From Dimargaris cristalligena (taxonomy: Eukaryota; Kickxellomycota; Dimargaritomycetes; Dimargaritales; Dimargaritaceae), in contig JANBQC010000580.1 in the NCBI GenBank assembly GCA_027576995.1, positions 1 through 17,957 on the forward strand: a stretch of DNA of 17,957 nt, read 5' to 3'. Positions within the stretch are counted from its first letter, which is position 1. Every line of letters begins with the position of its first letter. The translations under genes and the position numbers were made by a program. The notes under the pieces were generated by a model. The model searched no databases and was not told where the DNA came from. It saw only the letters and a list, made by a program, of their open reading frames with translations. Positions 1 to 8,460 of the stretch are shown in pieces.

Positions 1-869
1 GGGGTGCATCACAGTCAAGGGTATAAAATATAATAATAGAAAAAACAATATAATAATGAAAATGGAGGAAAAATAACCAGACTTGTCAGGGGCAGGGGCA
101 GGGGGGGCTCATTCACTTGTCAGGGGCATACTTCCAATAAGTGCGAAAAATAGATAAAAAATAAAAGTAGGTAAAAAATGTGGCAAGTTTACCATAAGGG
201 AGTTGTCATTTCCAAGTGGTAGGGTTATTGGGTATAGGCATCTATTATTAATAATTCATTTTAAAAAAACTTATTATATTAATAGAGGGGAAAGAAAAAA
301 AACCCCTGATAGTATTACTTTCCCCAAAGTAGAAAGGAAAAATTTTCACAAGAAAATTTGTTTCACTATCTTTCTCCTTCTTTTATTCCTTCCCACCAGC
401 AGACCCTAATTAGCTTATTCTATTTTTACTATCAAAATTATTATCTGTCATGTTTCTATATACATGTGCATAATGACTTTCGGTTATTATAGACTGTGGA
501 CTTGTCTATTGTGCGAAATATGTATCACCAGTACAATAACAAACGTCGATGGCATCTATTAATGATAATGAAGTCCTTAAACTAAAACAAAGCGAACAGC
601 AAATGCAACATCCTATAATTAGCCGTAGAGGAATATAGTAAGGCATTGGCAAATGAATGGAGGCGACCCTGATCTACTAAAACGGCCAAATAGCGTTGCC
701 GAGTTGGTTAGATAAAGACCCCCTGTAAACCCATCGTTGGATAAGCTATTCAATAACTAACACTGTACACTCACAACCCCATACTTAGACTCCGGCATCC
801 GTAAAAGCTTTGGTTCATACCAAGGAAAGATGGAAATACAACGACTCCCCCGATTAGTATATTTATTAA
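1..869. other. AT-rich gene-free left flank
   Basis: No convincing gene seen. The first ~620 bases are visibly richer in A+T than the rest and carry A/T runs. The only sizeable open frame (203-409, +) is rich in Lys, Ile and Phe, matches no family I know and probably reflects base composition. A 14-base direct repeat (ACTTGTCAGGGGCA) lies at 81-94 and 115-128. Bases 862-867 read AATAAA on the minus strand, just past the stop of the next gene. Confidence 0.6.
862..867 (-). terminator. Candidate polyadenylation signal for the DUF3752 gene
   Basis: AATAAA on the minus strand, starting two bases after the TAG stop of the GPALPP1-like gene. This is unusually close but is the obvious hexamer. Function is inferred from sequence only. 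Confidence 0.4.
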
Positions 870-2378
870 CTAGGACTTGCGGGAGGTATGTTTGAAATTT
901 TTAAACAAGGAACTACCGCCATCCTCGACATACTTTTCCAGGCGACCGGTGTCCACGTGGTGTACTTTCATATCACGGTCCCGATCGAAGCGATCGCGCT
1001 TGCTGTGTTTGGATTTCCTCTGTTCACGGGCCATAGTTTCACGGTGCTCTTCCATTAGAGATTTGGTGCGAGTAGCCTCCTATATAAACAACATGGGGAC
1101 ACGATTAATCATTAGACACCAAGGTTTACAGTAATAAAAGTCTGGTGGATGGATAGCGGGGACCTCTCTGGATTACGCAACGCTCTTTAACCACCTACCT
1201 TGTATTCGCCATACTGTGGTCCGGACACCTGCGAATCAGTGGGCCGTTTGGTGCCCCGGAGTTGAGCCTGGCGACTAGACTGTATCGAGGGAAGATTAAT
1301 GACAGAGAGTCGGCAATAGCTATAAATGAATAGTTGGTCAGATTCGAATGCGTTAATTTGAAATCCAGTCCAAGGGAGGCGGGTGGTGGGGCCGCACCCC
1401 TTGACCATTGTGGCACAGCTATAGTCGGACTGCTTACCCTCTGGTCGCCGGTGGCCGATGGTTTTCCGAGAATCTGTGTCCAGGTGGGGTCTAGTTCAGT
1501 AGAGGCGGCACGGCCCTGTTGGAACTGGCGGTTCTTAATTTGGAGTGGATCTAGAGGAAGGGGAGGCAATTAGGGCTCGTTGTTCGAGTCAGCGGCAGGG
1601 TTTAGTGCGAGGGACCATTCCAACAAATAGCAACGGGCGGGGATCGGACGTCCGCCAAACGATAGAGAGGATTTAAAATTACCAGTTGGGATTTTGGACG
1701 TGGGGGGAACTAGCATCCATTCGCCTCGCCGGTTGGTTGCTGGCGTGTCATCGTCTGAACCGGGCTATACTCCAGGGAGTCGGGGGTGATAAATACGAAT
1801 GCAAAGGCGGGATTAGCTAAGCCGACCCGGGTTTGTTTACGAAGCAGTAAGAACCGGGTCAGAGGCAGGAGACCGACAAAACGGTCTGAGGTCGCCGACT
1901 TACCTGGGGTAGCGAATGGGGGGACGGTTCCCAGGGATCTCCGTCGCTGGGACGCTCCTAGAATAACACAGGCAAGCAAATACTGGGCATGCGTGTTAGG
2001 GTGTGGAATGAGATGGGAGGGTCAGAGAGGACCAGGTCGGGGAGTAATGGACGAGTGGGCGTGGCTGGCGCGGGGTTTGTGACCTACCTGGGCGGGCCCC
2101 TTGGTCGAAGGTCGGGGCTTCGCGGGGCCAATGAGAGGGCTGCCGTCGTCGGGAGTCTCGGGGTCGGCGTATGCGGTGGTCTGGCCCAGCAGGGTGTCGA
2201 GGTTGGCCGGCATGTAAGGACCCGCCACTACCCGGGCCGGCCGTTGGGCAGTCATGTCGGGGGGCAATGGCGGACCGTAGGCCTCGTCGTCGGAACTAGA
2301 GTTGGGGCTGGGGCAAGTGGCCAGGGGTGGTGAAGGGTTCCCATTAGAGTCGGCGGTCGGCGGGGGGGATGACGGCAT
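870..2378 (-). CDS. GPALPP1: GPALPP1-like DUF3752 protein, six exons
   Basis: Six exons join in frame on the minus strand: 2378-2088, 1957-1904, 1764-1683, 1550-1438, 1279-1199 and 1079-870, giving 276 residues. All five introns (119-158 bp) are GT-AG. The acidic/proline-rich N-terminus carries degenerate GPALPP-type motifs: GPPLPP (35-40), GPYMPA (53-58) and GPAKPR (84-89). The hallmark DUF3752 segment GEWMLVPP sits in exon 3, DPLQIKNRQFQQG and a TWT motif in exon 4, and the C-terminal KSLMEEH and FDRDRDMKV blocks in exon 6. Human GPALPP1 is about 340 residues, so this one is somewhat short. The family is nuclear and poorly understood; a specific role cannot be assigned. The ATG at 2378 is the only ATG opening exon 1. 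Exon 5 is the least certain because it is weakly conserved. Confidence 0.85.
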
Positions 2379-2450
2379 GTTGGGAGTCGGAGCGATATAC
2401 AATTAAAAGAGGCGCTGGGCAACGGGACCAACTAATAAAAACCTATATAG

Positions 2451-2467
2451 ATATATATATATATATA
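2451..2467. repeat. (AT)n microsatellite
   Basis: Uninterrupted AT dinucleotide run of 17 bases, preceded by a related TATATAG stretch, about 75-90 bp upstream of the DUF3752 gene start. Confidence 0.9.
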
Positions 2468-2711
2468 AAAAGGAACCAAAGTAAACATTAGCAAGGTATA
2501 CATACATATTGAGAAAAAAAAAAGAGAGAGAGATCAGCCACACCCTACTAAGCACAAGTCAGGGGTGATGGGGACGATGCGCGCACCCTTTACGGGCAGC
2601 ACCCTATACTATCCCCTGACATTTTCGAGCCGACTACAACCGGCTTAAACTGACCCCTCACCGGTCTGACCACCACTACAACGGGAATGGGAATAGGATA
2701 CTAAGTGGGTA

Positions 2712-2717
2712 TTTATT
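2712..2717 (-). terminator. Candidate polyadenylation signal for NudE gene
   Basis: AATAAA on the minus strand 29 bases after the TAA stop of the NudE-like gene. Position and sequence fit a eukaryotic cleavage/polyadenylation signal. Confidence 0.5.
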
Positions 2718-2746
2718 CAAATAACAGGAGAGCCGTGCGACATACA

Positions 2747-3906
2747 TTAATCGCCGGTTGGAGCGGTTGTGCCGGGTGGCCCGTTGGCCCGACGGGTAAG
2801 TTCCGCCCGCATCGACCGGGCACGGGCCATGCGCATCCGGGTAAGGGGGGACATGGAGTTAGCGGCGGCCATGGGGCCCCCGGATGCCGACATTGGTAGC
2901 GAAGATTTCGAAGCTAGAGAGGGGATACCGCTGCGAGACGAGTGGGGCGGAGCCAGCAACGGGGTAACGAGTGACCGACACGAGGCGAGGCGGGTTTCCA
3001 GATTCTAGAGGGGCACGATAGCAAATAAAAGTAATAAATTTATAAAACAGCGGGTTTGGATTAGTCAAACAATAGTAATAGGCCACATACAGCACACACC
3101 GCCCAATACCCAAGGAAGACCGAGATAAAGGAGGGACGTACCTTGACCCGGCCCATGATATTCTGGACCATCTGGACGGGATTATCCATGCCGTCGTTGC
3201 CGGCAATGACGCTGGACGAGGAGTCGGGGTGGTGGGACCGGGAGGCCGAGGGAATCTTGGTACCGGAGCTGCCGGGGGGCGGCGTGGGGGGCAGGCCCGA
3301 CCCGTTCTTGGGTTGGGCGTTGTTGTTCTGGGTGGCCTTGCGCTGGCGGCTGCGGAGCAGGTTCAGCTCCAGGTTCAGGTCTTTAAGCTCGTCCTTGAGC
3401 CGCTGGACGTCAATCATGAGCTGGTTCTTTTCCTCCAGCTCGGCCTCGAGCACCACGGTGCGCTCCAGGGCGCGGCTGTAACGGGTTTCCATGTCGCGGA
3501 GGGAGGTCCGGGCGGCGCGCTCGAAGCGCTCTAGGTCATCGTTGTCTTGCTCGAGCTCCCGGGTGCGGCTCTTGTACTTCTCCTGCTGGGACTTGACGAA
3601 CTCGAGCTCACGGGTCATGGTGGAGAGGGAGTGGTTCATTTCCTTCTTGGCGTCGTAGTACTTCATTTTCCACTCCTCGGTTTCCATGATGTAGCGCTGG
3701 TTGCGGGAGGTGAGGTCCTGGCAGGTTTTTTCGAGGCGGGCCACCTCGCCCTCCAGTTCCTTCTCTAGTTCGGACGACTGCTCCTGGAATTCGAGCAGGT
3801 CCATTTCGGTGGAGTGAGCGAGGCTGCGCATTTCTTGGTACTTCTCCTTCCAGTAGGCGGCCTCGGCCTCGCTGGACGGAAACGAGGCGGGATGATCGTC
3901 GGACAT
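2747..3906 (-). CDS. nudE: NudE/NDEL1-type dynein regulator, two exons
   Basis: Exons 3906-3142 and 3004-2747 join in phase 0 across a 137 bp GT-AG intron (donor GTACGT) to give 340 residues, close to human NDE1/NDEL1 (about 335-345). Residues ~10-175 are a long coiled coil with NudE signature stretches: SSELEKELE, RELEQDNDDLER, a SLRDMETRYSRALER block and VQRLKDELKDLNLEL. The C-terminal domain crosses the splice: NIMGRVK in exon 1 continues as NLETRLASCRSLV in exon 2, matching the conserved LExxLASCR motif of the family. The rest is a Ser/Pro/Gly- and Met/Arg-rich tail. NudE proteins link LIS1 to cytoplasmic dynein and act in nuclear migration, spindle function and hyphal transport. Without splicing, exon 1 reads into intron sequence and gives a false hydrophobic C-terminus. 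Identity is firm. Confidence 0.93.
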
Positions 3907-4635
3907 GGTTCTAGTTGGGGGTTAATAGTCTTGGTTGGGCGGTGCGGGTGGTCGGCGGAGTAGCGAATAACGGGTAAGGACGTTAAGTTAGTTAGTTGGC
4001 TAGGGAATACAAAAGGGGAGAAGAGGAGGAGGGATGCAGGCATACAAAGTGAAAAGGTGGAGAAAAATAAGTCGGGTAATAAAGACAATGATAATATAAT
4101 AATGAAAATAATAATACTACTACTACTAATAAGACACAGGTATATGGATAAGGGCACAACAGGTCGGGTGGGCCACCTAAAGCTCCGTCCGGGTTAGGGT
4201 TGTTATTGTTATGGATGCCAGTTATTCGGGAGTCAAATTGGTGGTGTTGGTTGGCAAAGAAGGGCAGGGCAGGATTAGGCTGTGAGATACGCTAAACTAC
4301 ACTTACTTTACTGTACACCGCACCACATGGGCTGCTGCTGGTCTGGTGAGCGAGAGCGTCCCAAGTCACATGATTGCTAGATTACATTAGAACCGACTGA
4401 TAATGACGAAGCAATTTGGCAAAGGCATAATATAGTAATGGCGGCGCATACAGCACGCCCACCTCTCTCTACAGAATAGAGCCAAGAGAGGAAAGAAGGT
4501 CTCCTCTTTTCTCATACACACCACCACACCTTTGCTTGGTTTCTACTTTGGTCAATCCTCCCGCTTTCTTATCGTTTCTCCCCGCTTCGTTATCCAGTCC
4601 ACACCCTCTATCTAACCTTAACTCACCTGCTCGCC
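3907..4635. promoter_or_regulatory. Divergent intergenic region, NudE (-) / VAMP7 (+)
   Basis: 729 bp separate two start codons pointing away from each other, so the region should hold both promoters. Contents: purine-rich sequence next to NudE (pyrimidine-rich on its sense strand), an A/T-rich patch with a (TAC)4 microsatellite at 4115-4126, a TAGGGTT element at 4195-4201, and a C/T-rich leader (~4450-4635) before the VAMP7 ATG. No additional gene seen. Confidence 0.5.
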
Positions 4636-5736
4636 ATGGCCATCATCACCGCCCTTGTCGCTCGTGGCCCCATTATCCTCGCCGAGCATGCCACCGAGTC
4701 GGGCAACTTCAACACCGGTAAGCCGCCTTTCCCTCCCCTTGCCTCGTTTGCATGCTGCCGCCCCTCTACCCTCGCCACCGTTTTTACAAGGCCCCGACAC
4801 TAAACCCCATCCCCTTCGCCCGTGGTATGCTTGTCTGCACCGCCAGTGACCCAGGCCATTCTGGAGAAGATTCCGCCCAACAATTCGAAGCTCACCTACG
4901 TCTACGACAGGTAAATTCCCCGCCGCTATTCTTCCGTCGGTGGGCTATAGCTCCCCCGGGCGGTTGTGTCCGGCCAGGGATTCCCCGTCCCCCCACCATT
5001 CAACCCTCTAAGCGTAATTAAATTAGTCATACCCATTATCCTACGGACTCCCGCCCCCTTTCCCGCCGCCCAGATACCTCTTCCACTACATCTGCCAGGA
5101 TGGCATCGTGTACATGTGCATGGCCGACGACCAATTCGGTAAGTCATGATTAATTCCGAAACTAGGCCGAACCCGCCCACGCCCCTTTTCCCTTCATGTT
5201 CTCCCCCTGAACCACTCTACTCACACCGGCTGCCATTTCCCGTGATCCATTCCAACCGCCACCGTGCTCTACTAGGCCGCCGTATCCCGTTTGCCTTTCT
5301 GGAGGAAATTAAGCACCAGTTCCTGGACCAATACTCCCCCCACCAAATCGAGTCGGCCCTGGCCTACGGCATGAACGAGTTTTCGCGCACCATTGCCCGC
5401 CAAATGGAACACTTTTCCAAAAACACCCAAGTGGACAGCATCCGCCAGGTCCAGGGCGAAATCGCCCAGGTGAAGGACGTCATGGTACAAAACATTGAGC
5501 GCGTCTTGGAACGCGGCGAACGCATCGATATCCTGGTCGACAAGACCGACCACCTGAGCAACGCGGCCTTTGCCTTCCGCAAGCGCAGCACCGCCCTCAA
5601 GCGGTCCATGTGGTGGAAGAACACCAAACTAATGGCGATGCTGGTGCTGGCCATTCTGTTTATGGTTTACATGACCGTGTCCATGGCCTGCGGCTTCCCG
5701 GGCTGGGACCGCTGCGTAGGGAGTGGCAACCCCTAG
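4636..5736 (+). CDS. VAMP7: VAMP7-like longin R-SNARE, four exons
   Basis: Exons 4636-4717, 4847-4910, 5074-5138 and 5276-5736 join in frame (introns 129, 163 and 137 bp, all GT-AG) to give 223 residues; human VAMP7 has 220. Residues 1-~120 are a longin domain (start MAIITALVARG; KLTYVYDRYLFHYICQDGIVYMCMAD; FAFLEEIKHQF). Residues ~123-183 are the R-SNARE helix with the zero-layer arginine at R146 in QNIERVLERGE. A membrane anchor spans ~189-210. After it comes a short lumenal tail CGFPGWDRC, echoing the CGGFTWPSC tail of animal VAMP7. This is a tail-anchored vesicle SNARE expected to drive fusion at late endosome/vacuole membranes, with the longin domain controlling sorting and autoinhibition. 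The first three exons are too short to appear as notable open frames. Confidence 0.95.
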
Positions 5737-6063
5737 TGCCCTACCCCGGTGTAGTATTGAATAGCCCACCACTTTCCTCCCCTCCCTCCCGTCTCTTAAT
5801 CCCCGCTTCACTTGTACTCATAATTCACGTTTGATTTTTTTATTTGATTTAATTAGTTGCCTTTTTCCATCACACGTTCTTCACTTGCCTAGGGGAAAGG
5901 CAGAGAGGGGAGGGGGGGAGCCCCCTGGCCGACTACCCCATTCATTAATACTAAACCTACTCCAACCCCACGTTGCTTTAATAAAAAACCCACCGACTAT
6001 ATCCACCCCAGTCTACTCGCGTTAGCTAGTGTAGGAGCCCCCGTTGGCCCGCTGCCGCTGGAA
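5737..6063. other. Convergent 3' spacer between VAMP7 and the DsbA-fold gene
   Basis: 327 bp between two converging genes. AATAAA on the plus strand at 5980-5985 could end the VAMP7 mRNA, and AATAAA on the minus strand at 5844-5839 could end the DsbA-fold mRNA. If both are used, the 3' UTRs overlap on opposite strands by over 100 bases. No coding sequence seen. Confidence 0.45.
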
Positions 6064-6840
6064 TCAGAGGTTAGCGGTCTTCACCGGATGGTCCTCGCCC
6101 CACTGGACGGCCCGTTGCAAACGGTCGTGGCCCCAGAATAGTTCGCCGTCGGCGGTAGCCAAAAACGGGGCACCGAACATCTGCCGGGTAATGGCTTCTT
6201 CGGTATTGGCCCGGACCCGCGCCCGGACCTCCGGGTGGTCCACGGCCAGTTGGTAAATCAGGGCCGGGAGGGCAGACACCGGGGTAGTGGCGGCCTGGGG
6301 GGCCAGTCGAGCCAGGTAGACACTGGTCTGCAGCAGGGGGGCGGCGGGGGGCACAAAGGCCTCGAGCAGGGCCCGCACCACCTCGGGCTGGCTGATATCC
6401 TTCTGGTCGGCGAAGAAGGCGTGGTAGACGGAGGCCACCCAGTGGGCCAGCAGCCGCTGGGAATTGCCCTGAGGCTCCAGGCAGTCGACGAGCAGGGCAG
6501 TGGCCTGGGTCACCGGCCCCGTGTTGACTGGGCCGGGCTGGGGGTGAGCGGGGTAGCCCCGGAAGGGAATCGCGGCGTAGGAGGCTTCGCGCTTTAGGTC
6601 ACGGAACATGTAGGCGGCCTTGGCGGGATTGGACAAGATGGGGCCGGTGGCCTGGCCGCCGAACTTCTGGAAGACGGGTCCCAAACGTAAAGGTTTGAAG
6701 GAGACTCGCAGGGGCTGGCGGAGGGTCAGCGTCCCGGGGCCGGTCTGGCCCGATAGGGTGCGGGACAAGTACACGGCGGCCAGGTACGAGTAGGTACTAT
6801 TAAACTCGAACCAAAACTGGAGCGGAGTGGCGGCGGACAT
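6064..6840 (-). CDS. DsbA-fold HCCA isomerase / GST-kappa-like protein
   Basis: A single exon of 258 residues, within the usual family length. The N-terminal strand and active-site turn read FWFEFNSTYSYLA (residues 9-21). This is the HCCA isomerase/GST-kappa signature (normally F-D-x-x-SPYSYLA) with the proline replaced by threonine and the candidate catalytic serine at S15. Other family marks are KAAYMFRDLKREA, a central helical insertion domain with KDISQPEVVRALLEA, the cis-proline loop FGAPF (P225) and GELFWGHDRL near the end. Relatives are glutathione-dependent isomerases or transferases of mitochondria and peroxisomes, and bacterial aromatic-degradation enzymes. The substrate here is unknown. 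No PTS1 is present at the C-terminus (TANL). The ATG at 6840 places the first beta strand at the expected distance from the start. Confidence 0.85.
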   Translation of the reverse strand: MSAATPLQFWFEFNSTYSYLAAVYLSRTLSGQTGPGTLTLRQPLRVSFKPLRLGPVFQKFGGQATGPILSNPAKAAYMFRDLKREASYAAIPFRGYPAHPQPGPVNTGPVTQATALLVDCLEPQGNSQRLLAHWVASVYHAFFADQKDISQPEVVRALLEAFVPPAAPLLQTSVYLARLAPQAATTPVSALPALIYQLAVDHPEVRARVRANTEEAITRQMFGAPFLATADGELFWGHDRLQRAVQWGEDHPVKTANL

Positions 6841-7280
6841 ATTAGGGTTAGAACAGAAGAAACCGGGATTGATTGTTATAACTAGAAAGGGGAGTTAGAG
6901 GGATATTGACTAATCCTAGCTAGAGCGACTGGGCGGGGTGGGCCCTTTTATGCCGGGAAGGGGCTAAATTGGCCCCATTGGCTTGGTAATAATCCGCCTA
7001 TATCTCCAGACACCCTGAGTTGAATAATCAAATGTCACTAACAGTGGCCCCTGTCCGGCGCGTGTGAAAACGATCTAGGGGACACCCCACTGCGGCCGGG
7101 TCTCGCCTGGCCCAGTGGCGGGGGGATTTAAATGCCGCCAGCGATAATGGCAAAAGAAGGGTTTTATTTAGGAGAGGAGATCAGCGCCCCCGAGGGAATA
7201 CGATAACTCTATATATATCAAATTAAAAGTGGATAAAACAGGGGCTAGTTGGTCCTCACGTCAACCACAAGGGCATGCTT
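6841..7280. other. Spacer between MIC10 and the DsbA-fold gene
   Basis: 440 bp, serving as the 3' end of MIC10 and the promoter of the DsbA-fold gene, both on the minus strand. It contains TAGGGTT next to the DsbA-fold start, a CCAAT-type pentamer (ATTGG near 6979) and AATAAA on the minus strand at 7168-7163, a likely MIC10 poly(A) signal. No further gene seen. Confidence 0.4.
6843..6849 (-). promoter_or_regulatory. Telobox-like AACCCTA next to start codon
   Basis: On the gene's sense strand the sequence reads AACCCTA, ending only two bases before the ATG of the DsbA-fold gene. The same heptamer lies close upstream of the ASS, MIC10 and centrin starts. A role in initiation or as a Tbf1/telobox-type site is inference. 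Confidence 0.4.
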
Positions 7281-7901
7281 TTACTGGGGAGATGACCGAG
7301 GGGGGAAGGCCACCGACGGGTGGAATTGGCGCTGGCACTCGCTGTAGGCATGGCCGATACCGAAGCCCGTTCCGGCCCACACAGGCCAAGTACGGCCTGG
7401 ATATACCAAACATATGCATCGGTAAAAGTAGACCAGGCGGGAGAGAGTGAGTTAATGGCTCGATTATATAGAGGCAGAGGGGGTAGAATAATAAAATAGG
7501 GCTGAGTGCATGGTAGTGAGTGACCTGGAAGAGAGGATAGCAGCAAACTTACGGCGGAAGAGCAGAACGGAACCAACGACACCGGCGGAGAAGCCGATGC
7601 CAGCCTTGACGAGCAGATCGGCCACGCATTGGTCCCACTGAAATTGGCGAGGGGGAATTCGGCCGGTGGTATGCGTTCATGGACATGAATCAACGGCCGA
7701 AAGAGGACCAGGGTCGGCCGTATGCGCATAGAGACGATGGTGCATATAAGGAAGGATTTAGGGTGAGTTAGTCAAAGCCACTTGCGGAGGGCCGGAAGAG
7801 TACAAAGACGGGACGACGACTACACACACGCACACTTCGCCTACCTTATCATCGAGCACGCGTTCACTCGGTACGGCAGTGGCGGGTTTAGTGGACGACA
7901 T
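7281..7901 (-). CDS. MIC10: MIC10, MICOS complex core subunit, three exons
   Basis: Exons 7901-7845, 7637-7553 and 7396-7281 join in frame (introns 207 and 156 bp, GT-AG) to give 85 residues; human MIC10 has 78. Residues 14-23 (RVLDDKWDQC) match the conserved K-W-D-x-C of the family. Two hairpin membrane segments follow, each with a glycine motif: KAGIGFSAGVVG (30-41) and GTGFGIG (56-62). They are separated by the positive loop RRRTWP (47-52), and YSEC follows the second. MIC10 oligomerises through these glycine motifs to bend the mitochondrial inner membrane at crista junctions. The tail after C68 is short and Pro/Ser-rich. None of the exons stands out as an open frame, so this gene is easily missed. 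Its start codon diverges from the centrin gene. Confidence 0.93.
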
Positions 7902-7931
7902 GGCGTGTTAGCTATAGTTGGTTATTTTAGA

Positions 7932-7938
7932 TAGGGTT
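7932..7938 (-). promoter_or_regulatory. Telobox-like AACCCTA upstream of MIC10
   Basis: Reads AACCCTA on the MIC10 sense strand, 30 bases before the start codon. It shares orientation and heptamer with the sites upstream of ASS and the DsbA-fold gene. Confidence 0.35.
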
Positions 7939-8048
7939 CAATAGGGCGTTGCAGGCGACGGGTTCTAGTCTAGAATCAACGGACTGGAAGAGGAGGAGGA
8001 GAAATCGAGTCTAAAAAGGATGAATGGAAAAGGTTTAAAGAAAGGTTA

Positions 8049-8064
8049 CTCTCTCTCTCTCTCT
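8049..8064. repeat. (CT)8 microsatellite
   Basis: Eight perfect CT units in the MIC10/centrin promoter region. Confidence 0.9.
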
Positions 8065-8294
8065 TACTCACACAATTGCTAATAGGGCGGGAAAGGGCCA
8101 TTCCATATATTTGAGAGGGAAGGTTGGGGACAAAAAACTGGGCAGACGCTGCTGGCTGAACTCCCCCCCTCCCTGTATGCCCTTCGCACCCTATTCCCTA
8201 AATGCGGTGGATGGTACTTGGTGGGCGTTAGATTTCACCCCGCCAGCCGATGGATGATGAATTCGGCTGGGCGTCCCCATTTGCCAACCCTAAC

Positions 8295-8431
8295 CTAATA
8301 ACTCTAAGTATCTCCTCTTCCAGGCACACACGCATTCAAACCCCTTCTCCATCTTGCCCGTTTGGCCGTCCGTAACCCGCATTAGCCCATCCCTAGCCTT
8401 CGACAATTCCTAAACCCTCTAATAACTCTAA
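8295..8431. repeat. 13-bp direct repeat upstream of centrin
   Basis: CTAATAACTCTAA occurs at 8295-8307 and again at 8419-8431, 124 bases apart and in the sense orientation of the centrin gene. It may be a paired regulatory site or chance in a low-complexity leader. Confidence 0.6.
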
Positions 8432-8460
8432 CCCCTCCAGTACACCTACCTACCTATACC

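Larger units (their letters stand above)
2379..2746. other. Spacer between the NudE and DUF3752 genes
   Basis: Short spacer holding the promoter/5' leader of the downstream minus-strand gene and the 3' end of the NudE gene. It contains an AT dinucleotide run (2451-2467), an A/GA run near 2512-2533 and an inverted pair of GTCAGGGG (2558-2565) and CCCCTGAC (2613-2620). AATAAA on the minus strand at 2717-2712 lies about 30 bases past the NudE stop and is its likely poly(A) signal. No gene seen. Confidence 0.5.
7902..8460. promoter_or_regulatory. Divergent intergenic region, MIC10 (-) / centrin (+)
   Basis: 559 bp between two outward-facing starts. It holds a TAGGGTT element (7932-7938), a (CT)8 microsatellite (8049-8064), AACCCTAA (8286-8293) and two copies of a 13-base direct repeat CTAATAACTCTAA at 8295-8307 and 8419-8431. 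The 180 bases before the centrin ATG are C/T-rich, as in a fungal leader, and CTCCAG near 8436-8441 could be a 5' UTR splice acceptor. No coding sequence recognised. Confidence 0.5.

Noticed and set aside
203..409. 68-codon plus-strand open frame in the left flank
   Set aside because: Located in A/T-rich sequence, Lys/Phe/Ile-rich, with no recognisable motif or splice signals.
670..820. tRNA-like stretch (TTGCCGAGTTGGTTAG followed by GGTTCATACC)
   Set aside because: The A-box-like part looks like a Leu/Ser tRNA, but the D stem does not pair, the spacing is too long and no acceptor stem closes it.
3061..3141. Hydrophobic C-terminus on NudE (FISVFLGYWAVCAVC)
   Set aside because: This is read-through into an intron. 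Splicing at 3141/3005 instead gives the conserved LETRLASCR motif.
3229..3768. Leu/Gly/Val-rich open frames on the plus strand inside the NudE gene
   Set aside because: Antisense shadows of the coiled-coil gene, caused by its Glu/Lys/Leu codons.
5272..5654. Open frames on the minus strand within VAMP7 exon 4
   Set aside because: Antisense shadows; the sense frame carries the SNARE motif and membrane anchor.
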